The notes below the pieces were generated by a model that saw only the letters and a list, made by a program, of their open reading frames with translations, was not told where the DNA came from and did no database searches. From Chionoecetes opilio (Eukaryota; Arthropoda; Malacostraca; Decapoda; Majidae), in assembly GCA_016584305.1 (NCBI GenBank), contig JACEEZ010006395.1:552085-616084 (forward strand): a DNA stretch of 64,000 nucleotides, in the 5' to 3' direction. Both the position numbers and the translations under genes were made by a program. Below, one piece after another: positions 12,691 through 24,320 of this stretch. Position 1 is the stretch's first letter. Every line of letters starts with the position of its first letter.

Positions 12691-15018
12691 GTAAGCTACC
12701 AAACTGTTACTTTATATTTAAGGACAACTGGGCTGTCACGGCTGTGTCTGCTGGCCTGAATACTCATGATGGTGTATCTAGACATTAGCATCGCTCTGAG
12801 GCTTAATCCCAACTCCTGACTCCTCCCATTCCTCATTCCACAACTAACTGGCATGGTACTGTACCTGGAACTCTCGTCGGCGAGTGTTCCAATTTTTCAC
12901 GTCGGCGTGTGTTCCTATTTTCGGTTATAATGGAAGAGAACTTCGCGGTCGTGGAAATACTTTGGAACTCATCCTTCCGGCTTTGACTGAAATGAACTAC
13001 CGCACTGTATTGTATGCTTATTGTACTTCACATCTGTAAAGGTTCCAGAGTGCGCTCGGCCTTGGTTAACCCACACGGCTGCTATGAAATATGAGGTGCC
13101 TCAAAAAATTATAAGTCCAGTTAGGTTAGGTTAGGTTAGGTTAGGTATACTTTGTGGTTAAGGTTAGGTTAGGTTTGGTATACTTTGTGGTTAAGGTTAG
13201 GTTAGGTATACCTTGTGGTTAAGGTTAGGTTAGGTTAGGTATACTTTGTGGTTAAGGTTAGGTTAGGTGTACTTTGTGGTTAAGGTTAGGTTAGGTATAC
13301 TTTGTGGTTAAGGTTAGGTTAGGTTAGGTATACTTTGTGGTTAAGGTTAGGTTAGGTTAGGTATACTTTGTGGTTAGGTTAGGTTAGGTTAGATTTTTAC
13401 ATATAGTGACTTTGATGATTTTTTTGGGGAGCCATAAATCACTTACGATTTATTCCACCCAAAAGCTTCCCCCACCCAAAAACCCCGTATTCCCGCCAGT
13501 TCCCCAGGCTTGTTGGCTATAGGGGGAAGAAAAAAAAGATAGGGGTGAAGGACTTCTTCCAAAGTTTTACCTTTTTATGTCAAAAGTATGCTAATGACTC
13601 GCACTGATGAAAAAATTACCAAATATATATACATTACAACATATCCAAACGATTCATCTTTTAAGAATTTTGAATTTCATTCTTCGTAAGTGTTTAGCAT
13701 TTTTTTTTTTTTTTTGGACTGCGTAAATGTATTTGCTATTATTTGCAAATTTTTACCCAAATTGAAAAAAAAACCGAAAGATGAAAAAATCACATTTTTA
13801 TTCCTCTTTCCAATGATATATTGTTTATTAAATTCGGTACAATAGTGGCGAAGTTATTAAAGGAAAACTGGAAAAAGGCAAGTGTTTCAGTAGAGAGGTT
13901 TAAAGGCACGTGCCCTTTAAACCTCGAGGCTCAGTGAATCTGAGCAGATGCTGGTTTGTTTGTTTACTCTCGTAGCCACGCTCTTTATCACTATTGAAGT
14001 GTTGTGTGACATAGCTGGTATCTGGTCCCCCCTTTTGCAAAAGGTAAAAAGTCACAAAAGGGTGCTAGCTGTCAGACGCGCATGGACAGTTTGCTGAACT
14101 ACAGCCAGCATTCTCTCTCTGAGCCACTTTATGCCTTGATGTCCTCGGCATGGTGGTGGAGGAGGTAGAGAGCGTGAGGTAGATCAATCCTGCACTGAAT
14201 AAATGGTAAATGGTCTGGAGGGAGCAGGAATGGTGGAAGGCCGAGAGACGAGCAGTGACACCCGGCTTCTCCCTCTACTCCCTCACTACTGAGGCCTTGA
14301 GACGACCCTCAGTCTCACAGAAAGGGACTGAGAGGTGCCAGTTTGCCTATGCCAGTGAAAATCATGAAAAAAAATGTTGCGGATATTTTTCGGGGGGGAG
14401 GGGGGGGAGAAAATCGGCCATAACTCTTTCAATTTTTCTGCTCTCTTTATAATACTTTGTCACAAGCTTGCTCAAGTGTTCAACTACCCATTATTTTTTT
14501 AAGAATATTTTGATCATTTTAGGAAATATTCGTGTGACGCTCCCCTTAAGGTTAGGTTAGGTTTCATTAAAACCTATAAGGTTAGGTTAGGTATACTTTG
14601 TGGGTAAGGTTAGGTTAGGTTTCATTAAAACCTATAAGGTTAGGTTAGATATACTTTGTGGTTAAGGTTAGGTTAGTTTTCATTAAAACCTATTAGGTTA
14701 GGTTTCATTAAAACCTATAAGGTTAGGTTAGATATACTTTGTGGTTAAGGTTAGGTTAGTTTTCATTAAAACCTATAAGGTTAGGTTTGGTATGTTCTAT
14801 TCAATTACTTCCCTGTTATCTGAGACCTCGACTAATTTCTCCCGGCCAAGTTTTAGTGCTTTTTCTGATGGAGATAGTATTTTTAATGGAAACGGCGACC
14901 GTAAAATTCGGCGATGAATTATATATATACACACAAACCTCGATTTCCCGGACCTCGATTTCCCGGATATCGGATTTGCCGGACAAAATCCGAGGTCCGG
15001 GGATATGTCAGTCTCGGA

Positions 15019-15073
<55 letters not shown>

Positions 15074-18000
15074 GTTGAAATACCTGGTCCTGTTCGTAAT
15101 TGACCAAGTTGTCCGGCGGTTCGAGCGTCTCCTGTCACCCGTGGTCAGTGTCCGCGCCTCCCGCCAGGTGGCAGCATGCTCAGCGGTCGTATTGTTTACA
15201 TTTGGGCACACAACATTCACGGTTCACCTGCACAGCCTCCGTCAGTCACCTGACTCCCACTGCTCCTGGTGCAGGAACGTCTCTTGAGACTATTGAACAC
15301 TTTCTGCTGCCTCCCGCCAGGTGGCAGCATGCTCAGCGGTCGTATTGTTTACATTTGGGCACACAACATTCACGGTTTCACCTGCACAGCCTCCGTCAGT
15401 CACCTGACTCCCACTGCTCCTGGTGCAGGAACGTCTCTTGAGACTATTGAACACTTTCTGCTGCCTCCCGCCAGGTGGCAGCATGCTCAGCGGTCGTATT
15501 GTTTACATTTGGGCACACACAACATTCACGGTTCACCTGCACAGCCTCTGTCAGTCACCTGACTTCCACTGCCCCTGGTGCAGGAACGTCTCTTGAGACT
15601 ATTGAACACTTTTCTGCTGCCTCCCGCCAGGTGGCAGCATGCTCAGCGGTCGTATTGTTTACATTTGGGCACACAACATTCACGGTTCACCTGCACAGCC
15701 TCCGTCAGTCCCTTGACTCCCACTGCCCCTGGTGCAAGAACATTTCTGAGACTATTGAACACTTTCTGCTGCCTCCCGCCAGGTGGTAGCATGCTCAGCG
15801 ATCGTATTGTTTACATTTGGGCACACGACACTCACGGTTCACCTGCACAGCCTCCGTTAGTCCCCTGACCCCGACTGCCCCTGGTGCAGGAACGTCTCTT
15901 GAGACTATTGAACACTTTCTGCTGCCTCCCGCCAGGTGGCTGCATGCTCAGCGGACGTAAAAGTCCGCGGCGGGGTAGTTGATATTGGCGGTTGCCGGAC
16001 AGTAAATACTAGAGTAGGATAAACGTCCGGGGGTGGGTAATGGCATCGTATTTTTTTTTTTTTTTTTTTTTTAACTTGCGATTCCCGGACTTTTGCGGTT
16101 CCCGGACCAGTGCTCCCCCCTATTAGTCCGGGAAATCGAGGTTTGTGTGTATATTTTTTTTTTTAAATATAAGACTATCTCCAATAGAAAAAAAGCCCCT
16201 ATTGTAGGCCAGGAAAAATTAGTCCGTGTCTCTGAAAACGACCGCGAAGTCCTCGTCCATTATTACCTTATTTTTGGCGACGGCTCCAGTTTTTGTTATT
16301 GATATCACGGTATTAGCTCAGTATTGGGCTTTCAAAAGTACTAGGACTCTTACTTACATCATCGTGTAGATTTCTTAATTCTGAGTATTTTGAACTCCAC
16401 TTCCCATGGCGCAATTGAATAATAATGACATTACATGTAGTACCGAAAATCCACTGTTATTTCAGCCAGAAACGGTTAAGTTAGGTTAAATCAGATTAGG
16501 TTAGGTTAGGTTAGAGGTGGGGTTTGGTTTAGTAACAGATGATATCAAGAAAAAATGAAAATTGTCAATACTATGGCAGTGCAAAGAGGAGCAAGGTTTG
16601 CGGGGCGGGACGGGCATCCCCCCACACCTGAAAACAGAAGGAAAAAAATAATCCAACAAAATTGAGTGCCAGATTTATTCAATACACATAAAATCTATTT
16701 AGGAAAACTAAGTCGGCCTCGAAATCGGTGAAAGCCCACTACCGAAATTGTACTGATATTACAGTACCCAATATAGGTGAATTTTCGTTATTGGGCATCC
16801 CAATATATACATATGTTCAGCTTTAACCCATGTTTATGCATTCAGGGATTAAATGCCAGCAATAGCTTGATCAGTTAGGTTACATAACCAATGGGGAGGG
16901 AGGGGAGGTGGTAGCCGAATGGTTAGCGTCTCCGACTGGCGTTCTCGGTGACCCGAGTTTGATCCCCGAAGAAACCCAAAACCTTTCTGCACCATCGAGT
17001 GGCCTAAGAACACCCACATGCCCTGCCCATCAACTCTACCTTCGATTGCGAGTGCATCGGAGGACACAGGGGGGCGGCATGAGCCTCTAATCACAGGCGT
17101 CACTATAAGAATCCTGCCTGCGCCACCACGGGCGAGGACCAACCATCACAGCAGCCCTCAAGTGAACCTCCAGAGCCTACCATTCGAGCCCTGGGTCACC
17201 ACTGCCTACAGGCGCTATATGCACAAATGTATAGAAAAAAAAAAAAGGTTAGGTTATTGAACTAGCAGGGGGGGGGGGGTTCTTTCCAAATATCAAAAGC
17301 TTTGTGAACTCTCAGTCTTTTACCGTGTGAAACTTCTTAGCCCACCATCCTTACTGCATTTAATAATTTAGCTTTGTGCCACTTTCATAAGAACATAAGA
17401 AAATAAGGAAGCTACAAGAGGCCGTGAGACCTACACAAGGTAGTTCCTGTTACTTAACTCTACCTATATCCACCTCTCTTCCCCATCCATGAATTTATCC
17501 AGACTCCTTTTAAAGACCTCAATAGACTCCGCATTGACCACCTGACGACTTAGTTCATTCTAATCATTCACCACCCTATTTGTGAACCAGTTTCTCCCTA
17601 TTTCCTTTTTAAATCTACACTTTTCCAGCTTGAATCCGTTCTTGTTCAACCCTGCTTACTAGCCGTAAGAACTTTTCCTAAATCGCCTATATTGTATCCC
17701 TTTATCCACTTAAAAACTTCTATCAGATCGCCCCTTACTCTACGCCTCTCGAGTGAGTGTAAATTTAATAGTTTCAATCTCTTCTCATAACTAAAGTTAT
17801 GCATCCCATGAATCATTTTGGTCATCCTTCTCTGCACTGATTCTAACAAGGCAATATCCATCCTGTAATACGGAGACCAAAACTGAACCGCATAGTCTAG
17901 GTGAGGTCTGACTAGAGCCAAATAAAGCTTTAGAATAACCTCAGCACTTCTACTTTTAACACTCCTGGTAAGAAATCCTAACATCCTGTTGGCTCGACAT

Positions 18001-21000
18001 CTTTCACCATCATCTTCCTTCTGTCATACCTTCCCACGTCTTTAGTAGATAAGTTGTGCCAATCCACATTACTTACTAGATAGTGTGTGATTAAATGCTA
18101 GGTTAAAAGGAGGAAAGAGAAAGGTATGTTATTCCGTTTCCTGTTGATAATACAAATTACAATTGACATCATACAAGCTAACTTATGTGTACACAACTTT
18201 CCAAGGTCCAATGGTCTATGGGATATGTTTCTGCCCTGTGACAAGGCATGAAGACCTCAAGAAAGCAGGTGTGGCTGACTCAAAGACGTTAAAGAAGGAG
18301 GCGAGGGAGGAGATATTTGACATCATCGATAGCAAAAATGATTTCATAGGATGGGCACTGGAAATCATATCTCCAGTGTTTATTACAACAAATTCGTTTG
18401 CAAGGTAGGTAAAACTTTTATTATGTGGCATTTACTTACCATAATGTATATTACAGTGTGATCAATTTTACTGTCACAGAATTAACATTGGAGACAGAAT
18501 GTTTAGCATACTCAATTCACAACCAAAAAGGTCCAACATTTGTATCCGTAGCCGACTGAAGACTATTTTGATGGATTTTCTTTCATGCTTTAGCCCCCTT
18601 TTTGCTTACTAGTGAATGTGTAGGCATAGACATAAGCCAAATCAGCAAAACTAGAAGGCCAACCATCTTGCTTTCTTGCCGGTGTATTTACCTAGTTGTA
18701 GCATACAGGCCTTTTTTTATACTGATGTGATCTTGTATCAAAATATTTTTTACCATTGTATCATCTTATTGTTCTATGTCAGTTTCAACAGTCTGTTGCC
18801 CCATGTAATTTCACCTCATTTGCTTCAGAATATGTTCCATCTGACCTTATTGTAATTGAAATCCCAACCATTGTCACTTTTCTGCTGTTTCCAATGATCT
18901 ATTTCAAATTTTCCAAAGAATCTTCTAACATGTTCTTCTCTGGTCCAATAATTTGTTTTGTGGGTAATGTATGCCATCGCTAATTGATGTATCTCTCCAT
19001 TATCAATACCAACTACCTACAGAATCCACTGTTCTTACAACGGAATTGTACGCCATCCTCTTCGCCTTGAAACGCATACTTTTCTACCCATCCTGTTCCT
19101 TCACTATCTTCACTGATTCCCGCAATTCCCTTTCTCTTATACAATCTCTTCGCTCACTTCACCCTCTTGTTCGGGAGATCCAAGACTGGTTATTCCGACT
19201 ATCCATACGCCACAAAACAATTTGCTTCTGCTGGGTACTGAGTCACGTGGGTATCTCGGGCAACGAACGGGTTGATTCTTTGGCGCGCTCGGCCACTATG
19301 TCCCAATGCCCCCATTTCTCAAACTTGCCAGCCTCCGACTACTACACTTCCTTTAAATCTTTCCTATTCGACCACTGGCAATCCTCCTGGACCACTTTCT
19401 CTGCCAATAAACTTTGCCTGGTCAAACCCTCTATGGTCAAATCCTTACCACTCTAATAGACGTCGGGAGACTGCTCTCGCACGCTTACGCATAGGCCATA
19501 CCAACCTCACACACTCCTATCTCATGTCACGCTCCTCCCCAACCCTCTGCACACCCTGTCAAGTTCCTCTCACTGTCCAACATGTCCTAATATCCTGCCC
19601 CCGTCTTACTCCTGCCCGTTCCAGTTCCTTCCCTCATTTGTCCTCCCTTTCCCGACCTCCCTGTCTTGCGGACATTCTCCCGGAATCCCCCTCCTTCTCC
19701 CTGGAAAATTTAACCTCCTTCCTCCAACAAATCCACATCCTACATCTGATCTAACCATCCTGCTGTAACATTCCGTTCTTTCCCCTTCCCTCATCGTTTC
19801 ACTATTATTCTTTAACCCCTTCCCTTTATATGCTTTGCCATAGTGCCATATGACCTCTGATGTCTGGCACATTCACCTTTTTTGGCATTAAATCAATCAA
19901 TCTCCATTTGTTTTACCTTAATCTGTGCACTTATTGCATCAACTATACCCTTACCATGTTGTATTTTCACCATGTTTGATTGTTACTTTATCATTATCAT
20001 CACCCCACCACCTATTTCAAAATTGATCTCCTCCATGTAGGTACTAAATTAATTACAATTTTTCTCGATGTTGATCTTAATTTAATATCTTATAATAACA
20101 TAGTTTCCTTTAGGTACAGTATGTCCTGTTTCTCTTTAGTATAATCCATCATGTATGTGAGATAGTGATAGATGTATAAACAAACATACCAAGGTGACAG
20201 AATATATGATTTCATGATGCAATTTATGTTCACCTCCCCTGAGTCAGAATGGATAGCATCAAGAACACAGTAGCCTATGAAGTGAAAGACGAGACAGTCA
20301 AAGGATAAGTAGTAACAGGAGTCATTCATCATTATAATCCACTCTAATAATGTTTTTTATTGGATTTCTAGGCCCAAGGTGTCACTGAATGAAGTCTCGC
20401 ATAACTCAGCCATTGGTCTCATCAAGCGAGCCATAGCAGCGGGGGTGCAGGTGTCTGAGGTTTATGTTGACACTGTTGGTCGTCCAGAAAAATACCAGGT
20501 TAGGACATGATTGTGTTTTATAGATGTAAAAAAATAATTCTAGGGACAAGTACTCAGCTTGGTTTTGGGGGGTTTGAGGGCTTGTGAGAGGAGTTTGCGT
20601 CATCTCGGTTTTGCAGTATTCGGTGTGTGTGTGTGTGGGGGGGGGGTGTCCAGCGTGTAACCCCCGCAATATTCAGTGCAGTATTCGGTGTGGGGGGGGA
20701 GGGGGGGAGTGTCCAGCATGTAACCCCCGCAATATTCAGTGCAGTATTCGGTGAGGGGGGGAGTGTCCAGCATGTAACCCCCGCAATATTCAGGGATCCA
20801 CAGTATATAGAAAATAAAATTCACCTTCATGATTTAGTGATTGTTAATGCCTATCCTAGTTAAGAAATAGTATTATGTTGTTTGTAGCATGAAAAACAAT
20901 ATCGGATGTGAAATGTCCTTAAATTTTGAAGCATCATTCAATAATTACTACCCATTCAATCTTCAGGCCAAGCTGGAACAAGTCTTCCCCACCCTCAAAG

Positions 21001-24000
21001 TGACTGTTGCCATAAAAGCTGATTCCAAGTTTCCCTGCGTTTCCGGTGCAAGTATATGTGCAAAGGTTAGTGTGTGTAAGATGTAATGTTGGTCAAATGA
21101 AGTACTGGTTGGCCATTGAACATTTATCAATCAGTATTTCAGAACCTTAATTTTTCCCGCCATAATCTGGGAGCACAATTTATTATCGGGTTGGCGTACA
21201 ACTGGTTTTGGGATACACTGCGCTAATGTTTTTTGGACTACTAGCCGAATCTTGTTGTTCCTGTTACTGATGAAGATGATCCTGACATCCCCATGTTTAC
21301 TGCTATGTAACTTCTTGTACAATAAATTCCAGCTCTTCACTTTGAAAGCATTTTGTAGTGGGGATTATGGGAGGCTACTCATGATTTATATTTCTTCAAA
21401 ACAATGATGAATGCTACAGATCATTTCGCCATTCAACATTATCATCTTCAACACGGCTCTGCCACACATACGATGTACAGCCCCACAAGCTAGGTCGGTC
21501 AGGCCTGGGACATTGGCGGGTAGCCTTGGTCAAGCACGCCCATGTTTACATTCAGGAAAACTTGTCATACACTGCTCTGGCAGGAAGTTTAAGAATTTTG
21601 CAATATTTGTGCATGAAAGCATTTTTCCAAATATTTAACATAAACATGTACTGTAATTCCAGTTAAATGGGATGTGTACTGATTAGTAAATTGTATGTAC
21701 AAGTTGATTCCATGGAAAGAAAGTTACATTCATATAAACAGATTATGCAAATGAGTATCTATCTTTGATCTATCATACTTCAATCTGCATTTTAGTCACA
21801 TATTTTGGTGCATAATGTGAATCTTATATAAATATGTGCATTTCCCCAAAAACATAACTTCACAGGTTGCCCGAGACAAAGCCTTAGCTGAGTGGGAGTT
21901 CCCTGAAGGCACTGAAATCCTGACGGACTGGGGCAGCGGCTACCCTAACGGTGAGCTTTGTGCTGGGCCAGGGTTGGGAACTTTGCTTCATTGAATTTGC
22001 TGCCGGATCAACCATACAATCATTAATTTTATGTCATCAGTTTTCCTATAAGTTTTCAAAGTTTGTAATTTTTTGGCTTTATTGGATTGATCCTAGTTTG
22101 GTTTACACCAAGACCTGTTCCTAGCACTCCCAGAAGTGAGTTACTTTGGGAAAAGAATCTCCATTTGTATCTGTATATGCATCTTGCATTTTTGAATTTC
22201 TATTAGGGATTTATATTCCTGATGTGTTTTCCATCTTTATATTAATGAAAAGGAAGAAAATATCCAAGTTACCCTGAGGTAAAATTCACATATGATAGTG
22301 ATGTACAAACTGAATAACTGTTTCATTTACTAGTAATTACTAATATAGTTACAAATTTGGGTGGTACACTTGAGATATCATATACAAGTCCTTGCACCAC
22401 AGGATACCGAACAAGCAGGACGGTATAGATTGAAAGGTGATACAGTAAACCCTTCCCTTGTCGGAACAATAGGGCCTCCAGCTCTTTACGACTTATCAGG
22501 AAATAATATATCAGTCAGTCACATTAGCTTTCACGTCTTCAATACCAAAACACTGCAACTCACGCATGTTTTTCTGGGGAATGTGAAATATTAATTAGAT
22601 TTTCATGAGTTAAGAAGGGAAAGATTATGATTACAATTAGTATAGCAGCCGCCATCAGTCCACCACTAACATCACTGTCACTCACTATAAGCTTCCATTA
22701 TTCATACTAGTATTCTGTATTTAATTCTTTAAACCTAAAACTGATATAATTTTTGCCCTACAGATGATAAAGCCAAGAATTTCCTGCAAAATTCGCTGGA
22801 TCCCATCTTTGGTTTCCCTGATATTGTTCGGTTCTCTTGGGACACTGCTGTGAAGCTAATTGAGAAAAAGTGCGTCACTATGTCATGGTACGTTCAGTCA
22901 TTTGTTACTCTAAACTTCGTCCTTGGTCTTCTTTTTTCTGTTTAACGTCAGTTTTTCCCATTATATTTTATGAGGTTATACGGCCGGTGATACACTTCCA
23001 ACTATCTCTATCCGTTACCTCAACTTCTTCAATGTCCAATGGTGCCAGAACTTCGTCCTTGCTCCTCCATTTAACCCAGTGAGAATAAATTAACCAAGGG
23101 GTATAAAATAATATTATCATTTTGAAAACCAAGTGTTATGGGTCAACCTTTGTCACCTGATGTAACTCGCCGAGCCACACAGTTAATTGTGACTTGCATG
23201 TCGTTTCCTTTTTTTTCTAGTCAGGCTTACATGCAATATCTTCCTTGGTCTACCTTCTGTCATTCTAACTTTCATTTTCAAATACAGATGATTTTTTATT
23301 AGGTGGAACTATCCAAAAATTTGGACAAAATCTGGGAAATTTAAATATTCTATAAATTCAAATTTGAGTAAACTACAAATTTGCACTCCTCGCATGCCTG
23401 TTGTATTTTATTTTACCATTTTTATCTATTATTTCCCCCCCTGCTGTGCTTGCTGCTTATTTACAGCCACCGTATTTTTCGGTGTATAAGATGCACCTCT
23501 ATTTTCAAGACTAGATTCTTGGAATTATATTAATTTTTATTTATTTAATTTCCAACATCAGCATTATTTATTATTTTTCTTCTTATAATTTTCTTATTCG
23601 TTAGCGTAGTAGTTATTTGTAGTAGTCCGCACATTTGTATGCAGGGAATCACAGGACAGACAGACTCTCATGCTCTCACAGGAAACAAATTGTGGGTGTT
23701 ATGGATGATGTGGTGTGAGGGACCGAGAGCAAAGCCCGGCACATTTTCAAGTTTGGTATGTGAATGTCTAATACAATTCCACTATTTCCCAATAAGAAAC
23801 CTTGCTTAAAAGACTGCATAAATACAGTATGCATGGCAAAGGACCTATACACTGTACCTTCTTTGATAGATGTGTTTAGTAAATTACCACGTTGGCGGGT
23901 CCAATGAGAGTACGAGTGTCTGTCCTATGCTGCCCTGCACCTTCCCAATGTGTACACTTTCATTTGAAATTGCTACTATGCTAAAAAAAAATATAAGATT

Positions 24001-24320
24001 CTGCTGGTTTTGTAAAATAAATAAAAACTTAATTTTTCCCCCTAAAGATAGTCTCATAAATAGAGGTGTGTGTTACACAAAGCTGTGCTTATACACATAA
24101 CATTACGGTAGTTACTGCCTATAGTATTTCTTACACTTGCTGGTCCATTCACAGGAATGAAAATGATGAAGAACAAGAAAATAAGACGCCTTCAATCTTG
24201 GAGTATTATGCTAAGTCTGTGAAGCGTAAGTCTTCAGACAATGATCCACCTCCTCCAGCAGTATTGAAGAAACATTTCTTCTTCAGTGAGCGGTCTTTGA
24301 GTAACTCCACTGATTTTTGA
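12564..24320 (+). CDS. RNASEH2A: Ribonuclease H2 subunit A, complete seven-exon gene
   Basis: Exons 12564-12690, 18206-18404, 20372-20498, 20967-21065, 21866-21950, 22764-22887 and 24155-24320 join in phase to 927 nt, 308 residues plus stop; the human protein has 299. The product is the catalytic subunit of the nuclear RNase H2 complex, which cuts RNA of RNA-DNA hybrids and 5' of single ribonucleotides in DNA. The catalytic acids are D34 and E35 in [13 protein letters not shown]142 in YVDTVG and D170 in IKADSK. Y210 of GSGYP, which senses the RNA-DNA junction, is present. The C-terminal part (ILEYYAKS, then HFFFSERSL) matches the tail that contacts the B/C subunits. The start is the only in-frame ATG before the conserved [12 protein letters not shown] block. 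Introns 1 and 2 are filled with transposons; all exons are intact, so the gene looks functional. Confidence 0.96.
13118..13395 (+). repeat. Minisatellite of TTAGG plus TATACTTTGTGGTTAA units
   Basis: Seven or more units of 30-40 bp, each GGTTAGG (one to three copies) followed by TATACTTTGTGGTTAAG. It is a higher-order repeat built from the arthropod telomere motif. Confidence 0.9.
13425..13570. mobile_element. Single arm of the foldback family at 8536
   Basis: Shares CACCCAAAA, CCAGGCTTGTTGGCTATA and AAGATAGGGGTG with the right arm of the 8536-8826 element. The second arm is absent. Confidence 0.65.
13571..14545. other. Intron sequence, no recognisable element
   Basis: Includes short poly-T, poly-A and poly-G runs. 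I see nothing I can name. Confidence 0.4.
14546..14790 (+). repeat. Second telomere-motif minisatellite
   Basis: Units of TTAGGTTAGG alternating with TTTCATTAAAACCTATAAGG and TATACTTTGTGGTTAAGG. The second spacer is the same as in the array at 13118. Confidence 0.9.
15020..15071. repeat. Poly-T tract
   Basis: About 50 consecutive T bases inside the TIR element. Confidence 0.95.
15155..15955 (-). repeat. Tandem array of a captured LINE ORF fragment, about 153 bp x 5.5
   Basis: Each unit holds CTCCCGCCAGGTGGCAGCAT, CGTATTGTTTACATTTGGGC and ACTATTGAACACTTTCTGCT. In one plus-strand frame of a unit the reading is [14 protein letters not shown] or a close variant. That is the C-x2-C...H signature found after the RNase H domain of I/Jockey-type retrotransposons. 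Each unit therefore looks like a piece of LINE coding sequence that was captured and then amplified. Individual units differ by small indels. Confidence 0.75.
16475..16520 (+). repeat. Short TTAGG block
   Basis: AGGTTAGGTTAGGTTAG preceded by degenerate units (TTAAGTTAGGTTAAAT). Confidence 0.75.
16905..17237 (+). mobile_element. tRNA-derived SINE with poly-A tail (family B)
   Basis: The head GGTAGCCGAATGGTTAGCGT resembles class II tRNAs (Ser/Leu) and is followed by a B-box-like CCGAGTTTGATCCCC. The body runs to TATAG(A)12 at about 17230. Direct repeats at the ends were not clear. Confidence 0.65.
17385..18000 (-). mobile_element. CR1-like LINE, 5'-truncated, with 3' end
   Basis: Minus-strand 17646-17984 encodes the region after the RT core: [19 protein letters not shown], then [14 protein letters not shown], then [16 protein letters not shown]. 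This is a hallmark of CR1-group LINEs. The 3' UTR ends in CTTATGTTCTTATG at about 17390. A 3'-end fragment of the same family lies at 46838-46893 on the plus strand. No endonuclease or catalytic RT is left. Confidence 0.82.
18206..18404 (+). CDS. RNASEH2A: RNASEH2A exon 2
   Basis: Encodes residues 43-108 and most of R109, with [12 protein letters not shown] and [15 protein letters not shown]. Acceptor ttccaag|GTCC, donor CAAG|gtaggt. Confidence 0.95.
18405..18970 (+). other. RNASEH2A intron 2, left part
   Basis: AT-rich sequence with no recognised element before the LINE fragment that begins at about 18971. Confidence 0.4.
18971..19905 (+). mobile_element. I-group LINE fragment with RNase H domain and 3' end
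   Basis: 18980-19456 encodes a retrotransposon type I RNase H domain: [46 protein letters not shown]. The acidic residues (E, D, final D) and His are present. A frameshift at about 19450 leads to the downstream [20 protein letters not shown] and [17 protein letters not shown] zinc-knuckle-like segment, ending at 19754. The 3' UTR contains CATATGACCTCTGATGTCTG and ends in an ATCA repeat. The RT part is absent. It sits in intron 2 of the host RNASEH2A gene, in the same orientation. Confidence 0.85.
19906..20371 (+). other. RNASEH2A intron 2, right part
   Basis: Nothing recognised. A pyrimidine-rich end and ttctag acceptor precede exon 3. Confidence 0.5.
20372..20498 (+). CDS. RNASEH2A: RNASEH2A exon 3
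   Basis: Encodes residues 109-151 with catalytic D142 in [14 protein letters not shown]. Acceptor ttctag|GCCC, donor CCAG|gttagg. Confidence 0.95.
20606..20795. repeat. Minisatellite, about 62 bp x 3
   Basis: Units of GTGTCCAGCATGTAACCCCC, GCAATATTCAGTGCAGTATT and a variable G-run, in intron 3. Confidence 0.88.
20967..21065 (+). CDS. RNASEH2A: RNASEH2A exon 4
   Basis: Encodes residues 152-184 with catalytic D170 in AIKADSKFP and VSGASICAK. Acceptor cttcag, donor AAAG|gttagt. Confidence 0.95.
21066..21865 (+). other. RNASEH2A intron 4 with a Tigger-MITE relative
   Basis: 21230-21385 (TTACTGATGAAGATGAT, then GTACAATAAATTCCAGCTC, then GGGGATTATGGGAGGC) is homologous to the inner part of the 32440-32941 element in inverse orientation. 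The terminal repeats are not visible, so it is a broken copy. Confidence 0.6.
21866..21950 (+). CDS. RNASEH2A: RNASEH2A exon 5
   Basis: Encodes residues 185-212 ([12 protein letters not shown], then DWGSGYPN) with Y210. Acceptor ttcacag, donor AACG|gtgagc. Confidence 0.95.
22764..22887 (+). CDS. RNASEH2A: RNASEH2A exon 6
   Basis: Encodes residues 213-253 ([10 protein letters not shown], then [15 protein letters not shown]). Acceptor cctacag, donor CATG|gtacgt. Confidence 0.95.
23467..24112. mobile_element. Possible TIR element in RNASEH2A intron 6
   Basis: The left end ACCGTATTTTTCGGTGTATA and the right end TATACACATAACATTACGGT are imperfect inverted copies (shared ACCGTA, GTGTATAAG). TTTTTCGGTGTATAAGACGC-like termini are known from widespread DNA transposons. 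No clear target duplication. Confidence 0.45.
24155..24320 (+). CDS. RNASEH2A: RNASEH2A exon 7, terminal
   Basis: Encodes the acidic linker [24 protein letters not shown] and the last block HFFFSERSL, ending with TGA. Acceptor ttcacag. Confidence 0.93.

Larger units (their letters stand above)
14928..16153. mobile_element. TIR element (copy 1) with internal tandem repeats
   Basis: The ends are perfect inverted copies: ACACACAAACCTCGATTTCC and GGAAATCGAGGTTTGTGTGT, in a TATATA context that fits a TA duplication. Further in, TCCGGG-rich sub-terminal repeats occur on both sides. The core holds a poly-T run and about five and a half tandem units of roughly 153 bp. A second copy lies at 34078-35085. 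Superfamily not identified. Confidence 0.8.
14811..16262. mobile_element. Imperfect foldback arms enclosing a TIR element
   Basis: The left arm at 14811-14890 (CGACTAATTTCTCCCGGCC, then ATGGAGATAGTATTTTT) is inverted at 16160-16262. Related arms bound the element at 44738-45112. A separate TIR element sits between these arms. Confidence 0.6.
12691..18205 (+). other. RNASEH2A intron 1, 5.5 kb of nested repeats
   Basis: Holds telomere-motif minisatellites, a foldback arm, a TIR element with internal tandem repeats, a SINE and a LINE fragment, each listed separately. No extra exon of the gene is needed. Confidence 0.85.

Noticed and set aside
15100..15868. Overlapping repetitive proteins of about 100 residues
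   Set aside because: They arise from the 153-bp tandem array inside the TIR element; only one of the frames carries the LINE-derived motif.
18971..19456. A host RNase H1 gene next to RNASEH2A
   Set aside because: The domain is of retrotransposon type, is followed by the LINE zinc-knuckle region and ATCA tail, and lies inside an intron. Its neighbourhood with RNase H2 is a coincidence.
22443..22505. Tigger-like end (CAGTAAACCCTTCCCTTGTC) in RNASEH2A intron 5
   Set aside because: Only one end was found; no inverted partner or TA-flanked border could be fixed.
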